From Pseudomonas faucium (GTDB lineage: Bacteria > Pseudomonadota > Gammaproteobacteria > Pseudomonadales > Pseudomonadaceae), in the NCBI RefSeq assembly GCF_021602585.1, contig NZ_BQIP01000012.1, positions 62,001 through 126,000 on the forward strand: DNA of 64,000 nucleotides. Direction: 5' to 3'. The translations under genes were made by a program, and so were the position numbers. Numbering within the stretch: position 1 is the first letter of the stretch; each line of letters opens with the position of its first letter. This document shows, piece after piece, positions 24,903 through 36,008 of the stretch. The notes under the pieces were generated by a model. It was not told the origin of the DNA. It did no database searches and saw only the letters and a program-made list of their open reading frames with translations.

Positions 24903-25505
24903 TCAGTCGACCATCGGCACATGCCGAGGATGCGCGGCCACCCGCTCCAGCCAGGCCCGCACCGCCGGGTAATCGGCCAGCTCGAAGCCACCCTGGTGGG
25001 CCACATGGGTGTACGCATACAGCGCCACGTCGGCAATCGAATACTGGTCACCGACCAGGTACGGCGTCATCTGCAACTGCCGCTCCATCACCCGCAGCGC
25101 CTTGTAGCCACCCTTGTGCAGCTTGCGGTATTCCTCCACACGCTCGTCCGGCAGGCCCAGGTAGAACTGGATGAACCGCGCCACGGCAATGTACGGCTCA
25201 TGGCTGTACTGCTCGAAGAACTGCCACTGCAGCACCTGGGTGCGCAAGCGCGGCTCGCTGGGCAGGAACTCGCTGCCGTCGGCCAGGAAGTTGAGAATCG
25301 CGTTGGACTCCCACAGGCACGTGCCATCCTCGAGCTTCAGCACTGGCACCTTGCCGTTGGGGTTCATGGCCAGGAATTCGGGCGTTTCGGTCTCGCCCTT
25401 GAGGATATCCACCGGGTGCCACTGATACGGCCGATCGAGCAGGCTGAGCATCAGCTTGACCTTGTAGCAGTTGCCCGACTGGTAGTCGCCATAGACCTTG
25501 TACAT
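24903..25505 (-). CDS. Glutathione S-transferase family protein
   Basis: A 200-residue GST. The N-terminal thioredoxin-fold domain begins MYKVYGDYQSGNCYKV with a serine/asparagine at the glutathione-activating position, followed by the cis-proline motif NGKVPVLKLEDG and the ESNAIL glutathione-contact motif. The all-helical C-terminal domain contains YSIADVALYAY. GGGAGGGG six bases before the ATG at 25505 sets the start. The electrophilic substrate is unknown. Confidence 0.92.
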   Translation of the reverse strand: MYKVYGDYQSGNCYKVKLMLSLLDRPYQWHPVDILKGETETPEFLAMNPNGKVPVLKLEDGTCLWESNAILNFLADGSEFLPSEPRLRTQVLQWQFFEQYSHEPYIAVARFIQFYLGLPDERVEEYRKLHKGGYKALRVMERQLQMTPYLVGDQYSIADVALYAYTHVAHQGGFELADYPAVRAWLERVAAHPRHVPMVD

Positions 25506-25650
25506 CGCCCCTCCCCTCCCATGCAGTTGCGCGTCAGGGCCCAATAGTTCGCGACTGTACGGCTAAAAGCAATGCCCGCTGTATGACAAGGGTCAAGCAG
25601 GCCCGCGTTAGTCTGAAAAAACTGCTTACACATGGACAAGGACCTCTCCC

Positions 25651-26841
25651 ATGACCGATGCCACCTCCGCACGCCTGCGGCCCCTGGCAGACAGCTCCCC
25701 GTCGGCGGTGGTCGCCGGCTTCATCGCCATGCTCACCGGCTACACCAGCTCGCTGGTGCTGATGTTCCAGGCCGGCCAGGCGGCGGGCCTGACCAGCGCG
25801 CAAATCTCCTCCTGGATCTGGGCCCTGTCGATCGGCATGGCGGTGTGCAGCATCGGCCTGTCGCTGCGCTACCGCACGCCCATCACCATCGCCTGGTCGA
25901 CACCGGGCGCGGCGCTGCTGATCACCAGCCTGGGCGGGGTCAGCTACCCCGAAGCGATCGGCGCCTACATCACCTGTGCGGTGCTGGTGCTCATCTGCGG
26001 CCTGACCGGCAGCTTCGAGCGCCTGGTCAAACGCATCCCCGCCTCGCTGGCGTCGGCCTTGCTGGCCGGCATCCTGTTCAAGATCGGCAGCGAGATCTTC
26101 GTCGCCGCGCAACACCGCACGCTGCTGGTGCTGGGCATGTTCTTCAGCTACCTGCTGGTCAAGCGCCTGTCGCCCCGTTACTGCGTGCTGGCCGCATTGC
26201 TGGTCGGCACTGCGTTGTCCGGTGCCCTGGGCCTGCTGGACTTCAGCGGTTTCAAGCTGGAGGTGGCCACCCCGGTGTGGACCACGCCGAGCTTCTCGCT
26301 GGCCGCCACCATCAGCATCGGCATCCCGCTGTTCGTGGTGGCCATGACCTCGCAGAACATGCCCGGCGTGGCCGTGCTGCGCGCCGATGGCTACCAGGTG
26401 CCGGCCTCGCCACTGATTTCGGCCACCGGCTTTGCCTCGCTGCTGCTGGCGCCGTTCGGCTCGCACGGGGTCAACCTGGCGGCGATCAGTGCGGCCATCT
26501 GCACCGGGCCACATGCCCATGAAGACCCGAGCAAGCGCTACACCGCGGCGGTGTGGTGCGGGATCTTCTACGGCATTGCCGGGGTGTTCGGCGCCACGCT
26601 GGCGGCGTTGTTCGCGGCGCTGCCCAAGGAGCTGGTGCTGTCGATCGCGGCGCTGGCGTTGTTCGGCTCGATCATGAACGGGCTGACCGTGGCCATGGGC
26701 GAGGCACGCGAGCGTGAGGCGGCGCTGATTACCTTCATGGTGACGGCGTCGGGGTTCACCTTGTTCTCGATCGGCTCGGCGTTCTGGGGGATCGTTGCCG
26801 GGGTGCTGACCTTGCTGATCCTGAGCCCGCGCAAGGGCTGA
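25651..26841 (+). CDS. benE: Benzoate/H+ symporter family transporter (BenE-like)
   Basis: A 396-residue inner-membrane protein with about twelve hydrophobic segments and strong BenE-family character: SSLVLMFQAGQAAGL near residue 35, ITIAWSTPGAALL, and the late SHGVNLAAISAAICTG. AAGGA lies eight bases before the ATG. BenE proteins import benzoate with protons. No benABCD genes accompany it here, so this copy may serve another aromatic acid or be one of several paralogs. It is convergent with the chemoreceptor gene across a REP pair. Confidence 0.9.
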   Translation: MTDATSARLRPLADSSPSAVVAGFIAMLTGYTSSLVLMFQAGQAAGLTSAQISSWIWALSIGMAVCSIGLSLRYRTPITIAWSTPGAALLITSLGGVSYPEAIGAYITCAVLVLICGLTGSFERLVKRIPASLASALLAGILFKIGSEIFVAAQHRTLLVLGMFFSYLLVKRLSPRYCVLAALLVGTALSGALGLLDFSGFKLEVATPVWTTPSFSLAATISIGIPLFVVAMTSQNMPGVAVLRADGYQVPASPLISATGFASLLLAPFGSHGVNLAAISAAICTGPHAHEDPSKRYTAAVWCGIFYGIAGVFGATLAALFAALPKELVLSIAALALFGSIMNGLTVAMGEAREREAALITFMVTASGFTLFSIGSAFWGIVAGVLTLLILSPRKG

Positions 26842-26860
26842 AGGTTTGTACCGTTTGTAC

Positions 26861-26940
26861 CGGCCCTATCGCCGGCAAGCCGGCTCCCACATTGAGCATT
26901 GCGCGTTACCTGTGGGAGCCGGCTTGCCGGCGATAGGGCC
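26861..26940. repeat. REP pair
   Basis: CGGCCCTATCGCCGGCAAGC onward and its inverted partner ending GCCGGCGATAGGGCC lie between the convergent benE and chemoreceptor genes. Confidence 0.9.
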
Positions 26941-26946
26941 AGGCAT

Positions 26947-28887
26947 TCACAAACGGAAATGCCCCACCATCCCCTTCAAGTCACTGCCCAGCTGCGCCAA
27001 CTCGACACTGGACTGGGCATTGCCCTGCATCGCCAGCGCCGCCTGATCGGCACTCTCGCGAATCTGCGTGACGCTGCGGCTGATCTCCTCGGCCACCGAA
27101 CTCTGCTGCTCGGCCGCCGCCGCAATTTGCTGGTTCATCTGCTGGATCAACGACACCGCCCCGGCGATGCTGCCCAACGCACTTTCCGTATGCAGCGCAT
27201 CGGCCACGGCCAGGCGCACCAGCTCGGTACTGCCGCGGATCTGCGCCACCGACTGCTGGGCGTTGCCGCGCAGGCTGGCGACCAGGCGCTCGATCTCCTC
27301 GGTCGATTGCCGGGTACGCCGGGCCAAAGCGCGCACCTCATCGGCCACCACCGCGAAGCCGCGCCCCTGCTCGCCCGCCCGAGCCGCCTCGATCGCTGCA
27401 TTGAGCGCCAGCAGGTTGGTCTGCTCGGCCACGCTCTTGATCACCGCCAGCACATCGCCAATGGTATGGATCTCGGCGCTCAGGCTGTCGATGCCGGCAC
27501 TGGCGGTTTCCGCCGCCGCTGCCAGCTGCTCGATACGCTGCATGCTCTGGCGCACCACCTGCTGCCCGGAATCGACCTTGGCCTCGGCAGCCTGGGCGGC
27601 CAGCGCCGCCTCTTCGGCATTGCGCGCCACATCGTGCACGGTGGCGGTCATCTGCTGCATGGCGGTGGCCACCTGCTCGGTTTCTTCCTTCTGGCTGCCC
27701 ACTTCGCGGTTGGTCTGTTCGGTGACCGTCGAAAGCGCCTGGGCGCTGCCGGCCAATTGCTCGATGCCCTGCTGCAAACCACTGACAATGCCCGACAACC
27801 CAGCGGCCATATGCTGCATGGCTTGCAGCAGCTGGCCGACTTCATCGTTGCGCGGCGCTTCCGGCTCCAGGCCCAGCTCACCGGCGGCAATGCGCTGGGC
27901 GCGGGCGATCACCCGCTTGAGCGGGCCGACCACCGCGCGGGTGATCAACCAGGCGGCCAGCACGCCCACCAGCAGCGCCAGGCCGGTGGCTACCGCAATG
28001 GCCACGGCATTGCGCGCCAGCTCACCCTGCATCGCCTGTTCTTCGCCCACATAGGCCTGCTCGACCCGCCCGGTCACCTGCTCGGCGCTAGCCTGCAACT
28101 GCACCTTCAGGCCCTGCTCCTTGCCCAGCAGGTCGGTGTACTCGTTGAGCTTGTCGGAGAAGCTGGCAATGTGGCCGGCCACTTCGCCCAGCACGCCCTG
28201 GTAACCGGCATCGGCCACCGCCGCCTTGAGCTGCTCGACCAACGCCGCCGCCTCGAGCGTCTGGGCGATACGCCCTTGGCTGGCGTCCGCATCGCCCTTG
28301 CGGCTCTGCTCCAGGCGCACCCGGGCCTGGTCCATGGCCTGCAGCATCAGCCGTGACACCTGCGACACCTGGGCCGATTGCTCGAGGAATTCACTGCCTT
28401 GCTGGCCCTGGGACTGCTTGAGGGTGTAGGCGCCATCGTCGGCCAACCCCGCCTGCATCACATCGAGGTTGTTGGCCACGCTGGACACCGACCAGCTGGC
28501 CATGTCCAGTGCCAGTTCCTTGGCCTGCACCACCTCGACGAAGGCGTCGAACGCCTGGCCATAGGCCGCAAGGTCCGCTTCGGCGGCCGCCAGCGCCGGC
28601 AAACCGCGGGCGCGTTCACTCAGGTTGCGCAAGCCGCTGCGCAAGGCCTCGGCCTGCTCGCTGTCGGAGCGCAGGGCAAAGGCCTGCTCGTGCTGGCGCA
28701 GGCGCAGCAGGTCGGTGTTGAACTGGCCCAGCTCGCGCAGGCTGTCGAAGCGCTGGCCGACACTGTGCAGGGCCGCGATGCCGATACCCGCCACCGCCAG
28801 GGTCAGCAGCAACACCAGGGCAAAGCCCAGGCCCATCTTGCGGGCCATGCCCAGGTTGGCCAGAACACCGTGCCTGCTCGCCGCCAT
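26947..28887 (-). CDS. Methyl-accepting chemotaxis protein, HBM-type sensor
   Basis: A 646-residue chemoreceptor. TM1 is at about 17-39 and TM2 at about 295-318. They enclose a 250-residue all-helical periplasmic domain, the size and character of the helical bimodular (HBM) ligand domain of P. putida McpS-type receptors for organic acids. A HAMP domain (about 320-372) follows, then the signalling hairpin with its conserved tip near 488-525 ([20 protein letters not shown]). Methylation helices flank the tip. No CheB/CheR pentapeptide is evident at the C-terminus. Ligand identity is not readable from sequence. Confidence 0.93.
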   Translation of the reverse strand: MAASRHGVLANLGMARKMGLGFALVLLLTLAVAGIGIAALHSVGQRFDSLRELGQFNTDLLRLRQHEQAFALRSDSEQAEALRSGLRNLSERARGLPALAAAEADLAAYGQAFDAFVEVVQAKELALDMASWSVSSVANNLDVMQAGLADDGAYTLKQSQGQQGSEFLEQSAQVSQVSRLMLQAMDQARVRLEQSRKGDADASQGRIAQTLEAAALVEQLKAAVADAGYQGVLGEVAGHIASFSDKLNEYTDLLGKEQGLKVQLQASAEQVTGRVEQAYVGEEQAMQGELARNAVAIAVATGLALLVGVLAAWLITRAVVGPLKRVIARAQRIAAGELGLEPEAPRNDEVGQLLQAMQHMAAGLSGIVSGLQQGIEQLAGSAQALSTVTEQTNREVGSQKEETEQVATAMQQMTATVHDVARNAEEAALAAQAAEAKVDSGQQVVRQSMQRIEQLAAAAETASAGIDSLSAEIHTIGDVLAVIKSVAEQTNLLALNAAIEAARAGEQGRGFAVVADEVRALARRTRQSTEEIERLVASLRGNAQQSVAQIRGSTELVRLAVADALHTESALGSIAGAVSLIQQMNQQIAAAAEQQSSVAEEISRSVTQIRESADQAALAMQGNAQSSVELAQLGSDLKGMVGHFRL

Positions 28888-29003
28888 CGCCGATCCCCTT
28901 CACTTTGTCAGGTTTTCCCGAGGGCCAAGCGTGGCAACCTTGCCAGCCCACGCACAAGCGCTTGAGGTCACAATAGTGTCAAATGGCTATGTGCGTGTCG
29001 TTT

Positions 29004-30401
29004 TCAGCGTGCTGGAGGTCGCCCTGCGTGCTGAAGGAAGGCTTGGGCGCGCGAGTCCTGCCCATAGGCGACATTGATCCGCAGCCAGTCGCTGGGCTGG
29101 CCCTGGTAATCGAAGGCGCTGCCGGGGGTGAGCAGTACTGACTGTTCGCCCGCCAGCCGCTCCAGGCTGGCGAAATCGCGCCCAGGTACCCGCGCCCAGA
29201 CGAACATGCCACCCAATGGCTCGCAGAACACCTCCCAGCCGTATTGCTCCAGTTGCCCCAGCAGCTTGGCCATGTGCTGCCCCAGACGCAGGCGCAGACG
29301 CTGCACGCTCTTGCGGTAGCTGCCCGTGGCCAGCATCTGCCCCACCACCTGCTCGGCGAAGCGCGAAGTGCCGATGCCGGTGACCATCTTCAGCTCGGCC
29401 AGGCGCGCCAGCAACGGCGGGTCGGCCACCAGGTAGCCGACGCGCAGCGAACTGCTCAGGGTCTTGGAAAAACTGCCCATGTAGATCACCCGCTGTTCAC
29501 TGTCCAAGGTGGCCAGGCGAGTGGCCGGGCCTTCCTGGAAGTCGGCATAGATATCGTCCTCGACGATGCGCAGGTCGTGCTCGCGCGCCAGCTCCAGCAG
29601 CCGGTAGGCCACCTTGGGCGTAAGGCTGGTGCCGGTCGGGTTCTGGTACAGGCTGTTGATGAACAGGCAGCGCGGACGGTGTTCGGCCAGCAGCCGTTCG
29701 AGCACTGCCAGGTCCGGGCCGACCGCCGTGCGCGGCACCGGCAGCATGCGCACCTGGTGCTGGCGCAACAGGTTGTAGAGGTTGTAGTAGCCGGGGTTTT
29801 CCACCAGCACCGTGTCGCCGGGGCGCAGCAGGGTGCGCACCAGCAGGTCCAGGGCATGGCTTGCGCCTTGGGTGGTGAGGATGCGTTCTGGCCCTGCGTT
29901 GATGTCCACGCGCGCCAGGCGCTTGTGCAGTTGCAGGCGCAGGTTGGCCAGGCCCAGCGGCGGGCAATAGTCGAACAGCTCCTGGGCGTTGCCGCGGCTT
30001 ACCTGGCGGATCGCCTGGGCCAGCTCGGCGTCCGCGCGCCAGGCGGTGGGCAGCCAGCCGCAGCCGAGCTTGAGCAGTTGCTCGTGGCCCTCACGGAACT
30101 GGCGCCAGCTGCCGTCCCCGGCTTCACCCCAGACCGGCAGGTCCTGCAGGGCCTGCCCAAGTTTGCGCTCAGCGACGAAAAAACCCGTGCCGTGGCGCGC
30201 CTCCAGCCAGCCGCTGGCGACCAGGCGGTCGTAGGCCTCGATCACGCAGGAGGCGCTCACAGCCTGGGTGCGGGCCAAGGTGCGAATCGACGGCAGGCGG
30301 GTGCCGGGGCGCAAGCGCTGCTGCTCGATCCAGGTTTGCAGATGGTCAGTGAGTTGCTGCACCAGGGGGGTTTGGCTTTGGCGGTCGAGGGGCAAGTGCA
30401 T
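29004..30401 (-). CDS. MocR-type GntR/aminotransferase regulator
   Basis: A 465-residue fusion. Residues 1-75 are a GntR winged helix-turn-helix (PSIRTLARTQAVSASCVIEAYDRL). The rest is a fold-type I aminotransferase domain with the PLP lysine in MGSFSKTLSSSLRVGY near residue 309. MocR proteins such as PdxR and GabR use the PLP domain as a sensor and usually regulate a divergent gene. Here the divergent gene is the MFS transporter at 30628, with a REP pair between them, which makes that exporter the likely target. Confidence 0.92.
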   Translation of the reverse strand: MHLPLDRQSQTPLVQQLTDHLQTWIEQQRLRPGTRLPSIRTLARTQAVSASCVIEAYDRLVASGWLEARHGTGFFVAERKLGQALQDLPVWGEAGDGSWRQFREGHEQLLKLGCGWLPTAWRADAELAQAIRQVSRGNAQELFDYCPPLGLANLRLQLHKRLARVDINAGPERILTTQGASHALDLLVRTLLRPGDTVLVENPGYYNLYNLLRQHQVRMLPVPRTAVGPDLAVLERLLAEHRPRCLFINSLYQNPTGTSLTPKVAYRLLELAREHDLRIVEDDIYADFQEGPATRLATLDSEQRVIYMGSFSKTLSSSLRVGYLVADPPLLARLAELKMVTGIGTSRFAEQVVGQMLATGSYRKSVQRLRLRLGQHMAKLLGQLEQYGWEVFCEPLGGMFVWARVPGRDFASLERLAGEQSVLLTPGSAFDYQGQPSDWLRINVAYGQDSRAQAFLQHAGRPPAR

Positions 30402-30496
30402 GGCTTGAGTGTTCGGCTGTTTTGAGCGAACAGTTAAGCATAAATGGGGGATGTGTGTGCCTTGCTGGGGGATTGGCCGGATAGCAAGGTGTCAGT

Positions 30497-30598
30497 ACCG
30501 GCCCTTTCGCGGGGCAAGCCCGCTCCCACAGGTATTGCACAGCTCTTCAATCCTGTGGTGTACCTGTGGGAGCGGGCTTGCCCCGCGAAAGGGCCGGC
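30497..30598. repeat. REP pair in the divergent mocR/MFS intergenic region
   Basis: CCGGCCCTTTCGCGGGGCAA onward and its inverted partner ending GCCCCGCGAAAGGGCCGG. The core is GCGGGGCAAGCCCGC, a different REP subclass from the GCCGGC elements. Its location between divergent start codons is unusual, since REPs normally lie at 3' ends. Confidence 0.88.
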
Positions 30599-30627
30599 AA
30601 AGACAACCCAAAACCAGGATCAGCCCC

Positions 30628-31791
30628 ATGCCCTCCAACCCCGCCCTGCTGGCCTTCGCCCTCTGCCTGATTACCCTGGCAGTGAACCTGCAGGCCCCGC
30701 TCTACATCACCTACGCCGACTTGTCTGGCCAAGGCGCCGGCGCCACCGCCGTGGCCTTTTCTGGCTATGTGCTGGGCGTGCTGCCCGTGCTGCTGGCCCT
30801 GGGTGGCCTGGCCGACCGGGTCGGGCGCCGGCCACTGGTGCTGGCGGCCCTGCTGCTGTCGATGCTCGCCACCCTGCTCATGCTGCTCGCCCCCAGCCTG
30901 CAGACCCTGGGCCTGGCGCGCCTGTGCCTGGGGCTCGGTACTGGCCTGGCCTCGGCCACCGCCACCGCCTACATGGGCGAGCTGATGGGTGCCGATAGCA
31001 GCGCCCGCGCTTCCAACTGGGTCACCGCCAGCACCTCGCTGGGCTTTGGCCTTGGCGCGGCGCTGACCAGCCTGTTTCTGCTGCGCGGCCCGAGCCTCAC
31101 GCCCGGCAGCTTCCATCTGCAAATCATGCTCGCGGCCATTGCCCTGGTGCTGGTCTGGCGCCTGCCCGATCCCAGCCCCAAGCAACGCAGCGCCATGCTG
31201 CGCCTGCCCCTCTACCCGGCCGGCAGCCTGGTGTATGGCCTGGCCATCCTGCTGGCCTGGGCGTGCGTGGGCCTGGTCATCGCCCTGCTTCCAGGCATCC
31301 TGCGCCAGCACGGCCTGAGTCACTGGTCGGGCTTTTCGACCTTCTGCGTGATCAGCTGCGGCCTGCTGTTCCAGCCGCTGGCGCGGCGCCTGGCCAATGC
31401 CAAGGCCACCCTGCTGGGCCTGGCCATCCTGCCGTGCAGCTACGCGCTGCTGGCCTGGGGCGCAGACCGCGGGCAACTGAGCGCCGTGCTGTTGGGCGCG
31501 GTGGCAGCGAGCAGCGCGTGCTACGGGTTCATCTACCTGGGCGGGCTGGCAGCGGTGAACCAGCTGGCCGGCCGCGAGAAGACCCGGGCCAGTGCCGGGT
31601 TCTTCCTGCTGGCCTACCTGGGGTTCAGTTTGCCGGTGATCTTCACCGGAGTGCTGAGTGACCGGCTGGGGTCGCGGGTGGCCCTGCTGGTGTTTGGCGC
31701 GGTGCTGGTGCTGGGGTGCGCCGCCGTTGCTGTCGCCTTTCTGTGGACTGCCCGCGACAGCGCCCGCGCCGAGCCACTCAGATTGCAGTAG
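30628..31791 (+). CDS. MFS transporter, DHA1-like exporter
   Basis: A 387-residue twelve-helix transporter. Loop 2-3 has the motif GGLADRVGRRPLV, and the helix-4/5 region has the exporter-type GLGTGLASATATAYMGEL. The start at 30628 is supported by AGGAT upstream; the frame extends into REP sequence that is not coding. It is divergent from a MocR regulator that may control it. Its 3' end overlaps the convergent SDR gene by 14 bases. Confidence 0.88.
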   Translation: MPSNPALLAFALCLITLAVNLQAPLYITYADLSGQGAGATAVAFSGYVLGVLPVLLALGGLADRVGRRPLVLAALLLSMLATLLMLLAPSLQTLGLARLCLGLGTGLASATATAYMGELMGADSSARASNWVTASTSLGFGLGAALTSLFLLRGPSLTPGSFHLQIMLAAIALVLVWRLPDPSPKQRSAMLRLPLYPAGSLVYGLAILLAWACVGLVIALLPGILRQHGLSHWSGFSTFCVISCGLLFQPLARRLANAKATLLGLAILPCSYALLAWGADRGQLSAVLLGAVAASSACYGFIYLGGLAAVNQLAGREKTRASAGFFLLAYLGFSLPVIFTGVLSDRLGSRVALLVFGAVLVLGCAAVAVAFLWTARDSARAEPLRLQ

Positions 31792-32539
31792 CGCCGCCGT
31801 CCACGGTCAGGCTATGGCCAGTGGTGAACGCCGCCCCATCGCTGCACAGGTACAGCACCGCGCTGGCAATTTCCTCGACCTTGCCGATGCGCCCGACCGG
31901 ATGCATGGCGGCGGCGAACTCGGCCTTGCGCGGGTCGGCCTCGTAGGCGCGGCGGAACATGTCGGTATCGATCACCGCCGGGCACACGGCATTCACCCGG
32001 ATGCCCTTCTTGGCATACTCGATGGCCGCCGACTTGGTCAGGCCGATCACGGCATGCTTGGAGGCGCTGTAGATGCTCATCTTCGGCGCCGCACCCAGCC
32101 CGGCCACCGAGGCGGTATTGACGATCGCGCCACCGCCTTGGGCCAGCAGCAGCGGCAGCTGGTACTTCATGCACAGCCACACGCCCTTGACGTTGACCCC
32201 CATGATGGCGTCGAACTCGGCTTCGCTGCCCTCGGCCAGGCGGCTCTGCTCGATCTCGATGCCGGCGTTGTTGTAGGCGTAGTCCAGGCGGCCGTAGGCC
32301 TGAATGGCCTGCTCATGCAAGTGGCGCACTTCGGCGTCCTTGGTCACATCACAGGCCACGAACAACGCCTGGCCGCCGGCCTCGCGAATCTGCGCCACCG
32401 TGGCCTCACCGCCCACCGGGTCCAGGTCGGCCACCACCACCTTCAGCCCCTCGCGGGCAAAGGCCAGTGCCGTGGCGCGGCCGATACCTGCCGCGCCGCC
32501 GGTGACCAGGGCTACCTGGCCGGAAAAGGTCATGCTCAT
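31778..32539 (-). CDS. Short-chain dehydrogenase/reductase
   Basis: A 253-residue classical SDR. The cofactor motif TGGAAGIG is near residue 14, NNAG near 90, and the catalytic tyrosine and lysine are in YSASKHAVIG. The acidic residue after strand 2 (VVADLD) favours NAD(H). AGGAGC precedes the ATG at 32539; a second ATG two codons later is possible. The substrate is not predictable. Its 3' end overlaps the convergent MFS gene. Confidence 0.93.
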   Translation of the reverse strand: MSMTFSGQVALVTGGAAGIGRATALAFAREGLKVVVADLDPVGGEATVAQIREAGGQALFVACDVTKDAEVRHLHEQAIQAYGRLDYAYNNAGIEIEQSRLAEGSEAEFDAIMGVNVKGVWLCMKYQLPLLLAQGGGAIVNTASVAGLGAAPKMSIYSASKHAVIGLTKSAAIEYAKKGIRVNAVCPAVIDTDMFRRAYEADPRKAEFAAAMHPVGRIGKVEEIASAVLYLCSDGAAFTTGHSLTVDGGATAI

Positions 32540-32711
32540 GGGTTGCTCCTGATCGTGAAATATCGGCCATGAGTCTAGTCAGCCCACCGCCTGGCTGGGC
32601 AGCATCATCAGGGCAACAGTTGGGCTACCATGCTTACCAGTGATTTTGCAGACCAACGAGCATCACCCGGTTAAATTGCCTTCTTCTACCCCTGCCCACA
32701 AGGACCCCGCC

Positions 32712-33713
32712 ATGAGCCAGAGCAACCGCCGCTTCCTGCTAGCCAAACGCCCGGTCGGCGCCGTGCGTCGCGACGACTTCACCTTCGAGACGGTGCCCGC
32801 CCAGGCGCCGGGCGCGGGGCAGATCCAGGTGCGCAACCTGTACCTGTCGCTGGACCCGGCCATGCGCGGCTGGATGAACGAAGGCAAGTCGTACATCCCA
32901 CCCGTGGCCCTCGGCGAGGTGATGCGCGCCCTCGGCGTGGGAGAAGTGGTGGCCTCCAACCACCCCGACTACAAACCCGGTGACCACGTCAGCGGCGCCC
33001 TCGGCGTGCAGGACTACTTCACCGGCCAACCCCAGGGCCTGTACAAGATCGACCCCCGGCTTGCCCCGCTGCCGCGCTACCTCTCGGCCCTGGGCATGAC
33101 CGGCATGACCGCCTACTTCGCCCTGCTCGAAGTTGGCCAGCCCAAGGCCGGCGATACCGTGGTCATCTCCGGTGCAGCCGGCGCGGTGGGCAGCATCGTC
33201 GGCCAGATCGCCAAGCTCAAGGGCTGCCACGTGGTCGGCATCGCCGGTGGCGCGCAGAAGTGCCAGTACCTCAAGGATGAGCTGGGCTTCGACGGCGTCA
33301 TCGACTACAAGGCCGAGGACGTGCTCGCCGGCCTCAAGCGCGAATGCCCCAAGGGCGTGGACGTGTATTTCGACAACGTCGGTGGCGAAATCCTCGATGC
33401 AGTGCTCACCCGCATCAACTTCAAGGCCCGCATCGTCATCTGCGGGGCGATCAGCCAGTACAACAACAAGCAAGCGGTCAAAGGCCCGGCCAACTACCTG
33501 GCGCTGCTGGTGAACCGCGCGCGCATGGAAGGCTTTGTGGTCACGGACCATGCCAAGGAGTACGGCAAGGCGGCGCAGGAGATGGCCGGGTGGCTGGCCG
33601 CGGGCAAGGTCAAGAGCAAGGAGGATGTGGTCGAGGGGCTGGAGACGTTCCCCGAGACGCTGCTCAAGCTGTTCAGCGGGGAGAATTTTGGCAAGCTGGT
33701 TCTTAAAGTTTGA
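32712..33713 (+). CDS. NADP-dependent zinc-less alcohol dehydrogenase-like reductase (MDR/CurA type)
   Basis: A 333-residue medium-chain reductase without zinc ligands. The N-terminal catalytic domain contains LYLSLDPAMRGWM, typical of the leukotriene B4 12-hydroxydehydrogenase/CurA group that reduces alpha,beta-unsaturated ketones and aldehydes. The Rossmann motif is SGAAGAVGSIVGQ. The start at 32712 (MSQSNRRFLL) suits the family. It probably detoxifies reactive enones with NADPH. It is divergent from the SDR gene. Confidence 0.92.
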   Translation: MSQSNRRFLLAKRPVGAVRRDDFTFETVPAQAPGAGQIQVRNLYLSLDPAMRGWMNEGKSYIPPVALGEVMRALGVGEVVASNHPDYKPGDHVSGALGVQDYFTGQPQGLYKIDPRLAPLPRYLSALGMTGMTAYFALLEVGQPKAGDTVVISGAAGAVGSIVGQIAKLKGCHVVGIAGGAQKCQYLKDELGFDGVIDYKAEDVLAGLKRECPKGVDVYFDNVGGEILDAVLTRINFKARIVICGAISQYNNKQAVKGPANYLALLVNRARMEGFVVTDHAKEYGKAAQEMAGWLAAGKVKSKEDVVEGLETFPETLLKLFSGENFGKLVLKV

Positions 33714-33802
33714 ATCTGCCCAGGCCAAGGCAAATAGGGTGACGCTGGGATTATGCTTAGGTATAAAGTGGCAAAACCGAAGCACCCTGACCCTGAGCAC
33801 TC

Positions 33803-34936
33803 ATGACAGCGCAACATAGCAGCCCCAAAAACCTCGATATAGAGGTGCTCCGAGCCTATGCAATATCGATCACGCTTGTCGCTCACTTGGGTGTCTTGCA
33901 TCCAGACTGGTACAGCTGGACCAGTTATTTCTGGCTGGGTGGTGGAGTAGATCTGTTCTTTGCAATCTCCGGTTTTCTCATAACAGCAACATTGCTGAAG
34001 GCATTTTCCACCGGCCAATCCTTCAGGATCATCGCGGGGACTTTTTGGGTACGCCGGCTGTTCAGGTTATGGCCAGCCGCGCTGACCTGGTCAACGTTGA
34101 CACTGCTTTTGACGCTAGGCTTCGATGTCTCCAGAACCTTCGGCCCTGAACAGGCGATGTTCGAGTCCTGGCTCTATGGAGCACTCAACCTGCAAAACCT
34201 CCATATCTGGTCAGTCGGCAACTCCGGGGGAGTTGCTACGCCACTGTGGCACTATTGGAGCCTGTCATTGGAGGAGCAATTCTATTTATTGCTGCCCATG
34301 GTGCTCGCACTGGTTACCAATAGAAAAACCCTGATTATTCCAGTGATCATGATTGCCCTGTATCAGTCGATACAGATTCGGCCCTGGGGGACACTTCTGT
34401 GGTTTATTCGCAGCGATGCCCTGCTGCTAGGTGTAGCCAGCGCCCTGGCCTGGCACTATTACGCTGACCGCCTCTCGTCCTGGTTCACGGCCTTGGGGAA
34501 AAAGACCGTGACGGTCATTTTCGTCCTGAGCCTACCCCTGCCCGTTGTCCTTGCCAACGCGAGCTGGTCCTCGTTCTACATGGGCTTGGTCGCTATCAGC
34601 GCCGGTGCAGTCGTGTTCATTGCATCAGCCAATTCGAACCTCAGCGAGCCTGCAGGAAGGGTGCAGGAACTGATGATTTACCTCGGTTCACGCTCCTACT
34701 CCATCTATCTCATCCACAACCCCATGTTTGCATTGACCAGAGAGCTGTGCCTGCATTCGGGGCTCACCGACCTGACATCGACGGCAGCCAGGCTGGGCGC
34801 TTTGGCATTAGCACTTGCGATGACACTGCTGCTTGCCGAATGCTCATTGCGCATCATCGAGAACCCACTCAGGCAATTCGGGGCAACGCTTTCAAAGCGA
34901 CTCACTGATAAAGCGGGCGTAGCAGTCACCAGTTGA
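33803..34936 (+). CDS. Acyltransferase 3 (O-acetyltransferase) membrane protein
   Basis: A 377-residue integral membrane acyltransferase of the OafA/NodX family. The N-terminal signature is IEVLRAYAISITLVAHLG, followed by FFAISGFLITATLL and FRLWPA; about ten membrane helices follow. There is no C-terminal SGNH domain. Such proteins add acetyl groups to O-antigen or other glycans at the periplasmic face. Its base composition is lower than that of its left neighbours, and it marks the entry to the polysaccharide region, so O-antigen acetylation is the likely role. Confidence 0.88.
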   Translation: MTAQHSSPKNLDIEVLRAYAISITLVAHLGVLHPDWYSWTSYFWLGGGVDLFFAISGFLITATLLKAFSTGQSFRIIAGTFWVRRLFRLWPAALTWSTLTLLLTLGFDVSRTFGPEQAMFESWLYGALNLQNLHIWSVGNSGGVATPLWHYWSLSLEEQFYLLLPMVLALVTNRKTLIIPVIMIALYQSIQIRPWGTLLWFIRSDALLLGVASALAWHYYADRLSSWFTALGKKTVTVIFVLSLPLPVVLANASWSSFYMGLVAISAGAVVFIASANSNLSEPAGRVQELMIYLGSRSYSIYLIHNPMFALTRELCLHSGLTDLTSTAARLGALALALAMTLLLAECSLRIIENPLRQFGATLSKRLTDKAGVAVTS

Positions 34937-35104
34937 TATCAAGCCCTGAGGGGTTGACCATGCTCTGGCTTATTTGCCGAGCAGAAGTGGTGAAACTGTC
35001 TCAGTGGCTCGTGCATCGCGATGGTGCGATGGAAAACACCGTCGCATCGGGGGATTCGCCTTGCGGCGCATGCGGGTTGCCCCTGTGCTGCCTGGATCTT
35101 GTAA

Positions 35105-35995
<891 letters not shown>

Positions 35996-36008
35996 TTCGA
36001 GGGCAATG

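Noticed and set aside
26899-28356. 485-codon plus-strand open frame
   Set aside because: Antisense to the chemoreceptor, leucine/histidine-rich shadow.
14091-30598. Repeated GCCGGCAAGCCGGCTCCCAC elements as a CRISPR array
   Set aside because: The repeats are dispersed between genes, palindromic and often in inverted pairs, with no regular spacers or cas genes; they are REP elements.
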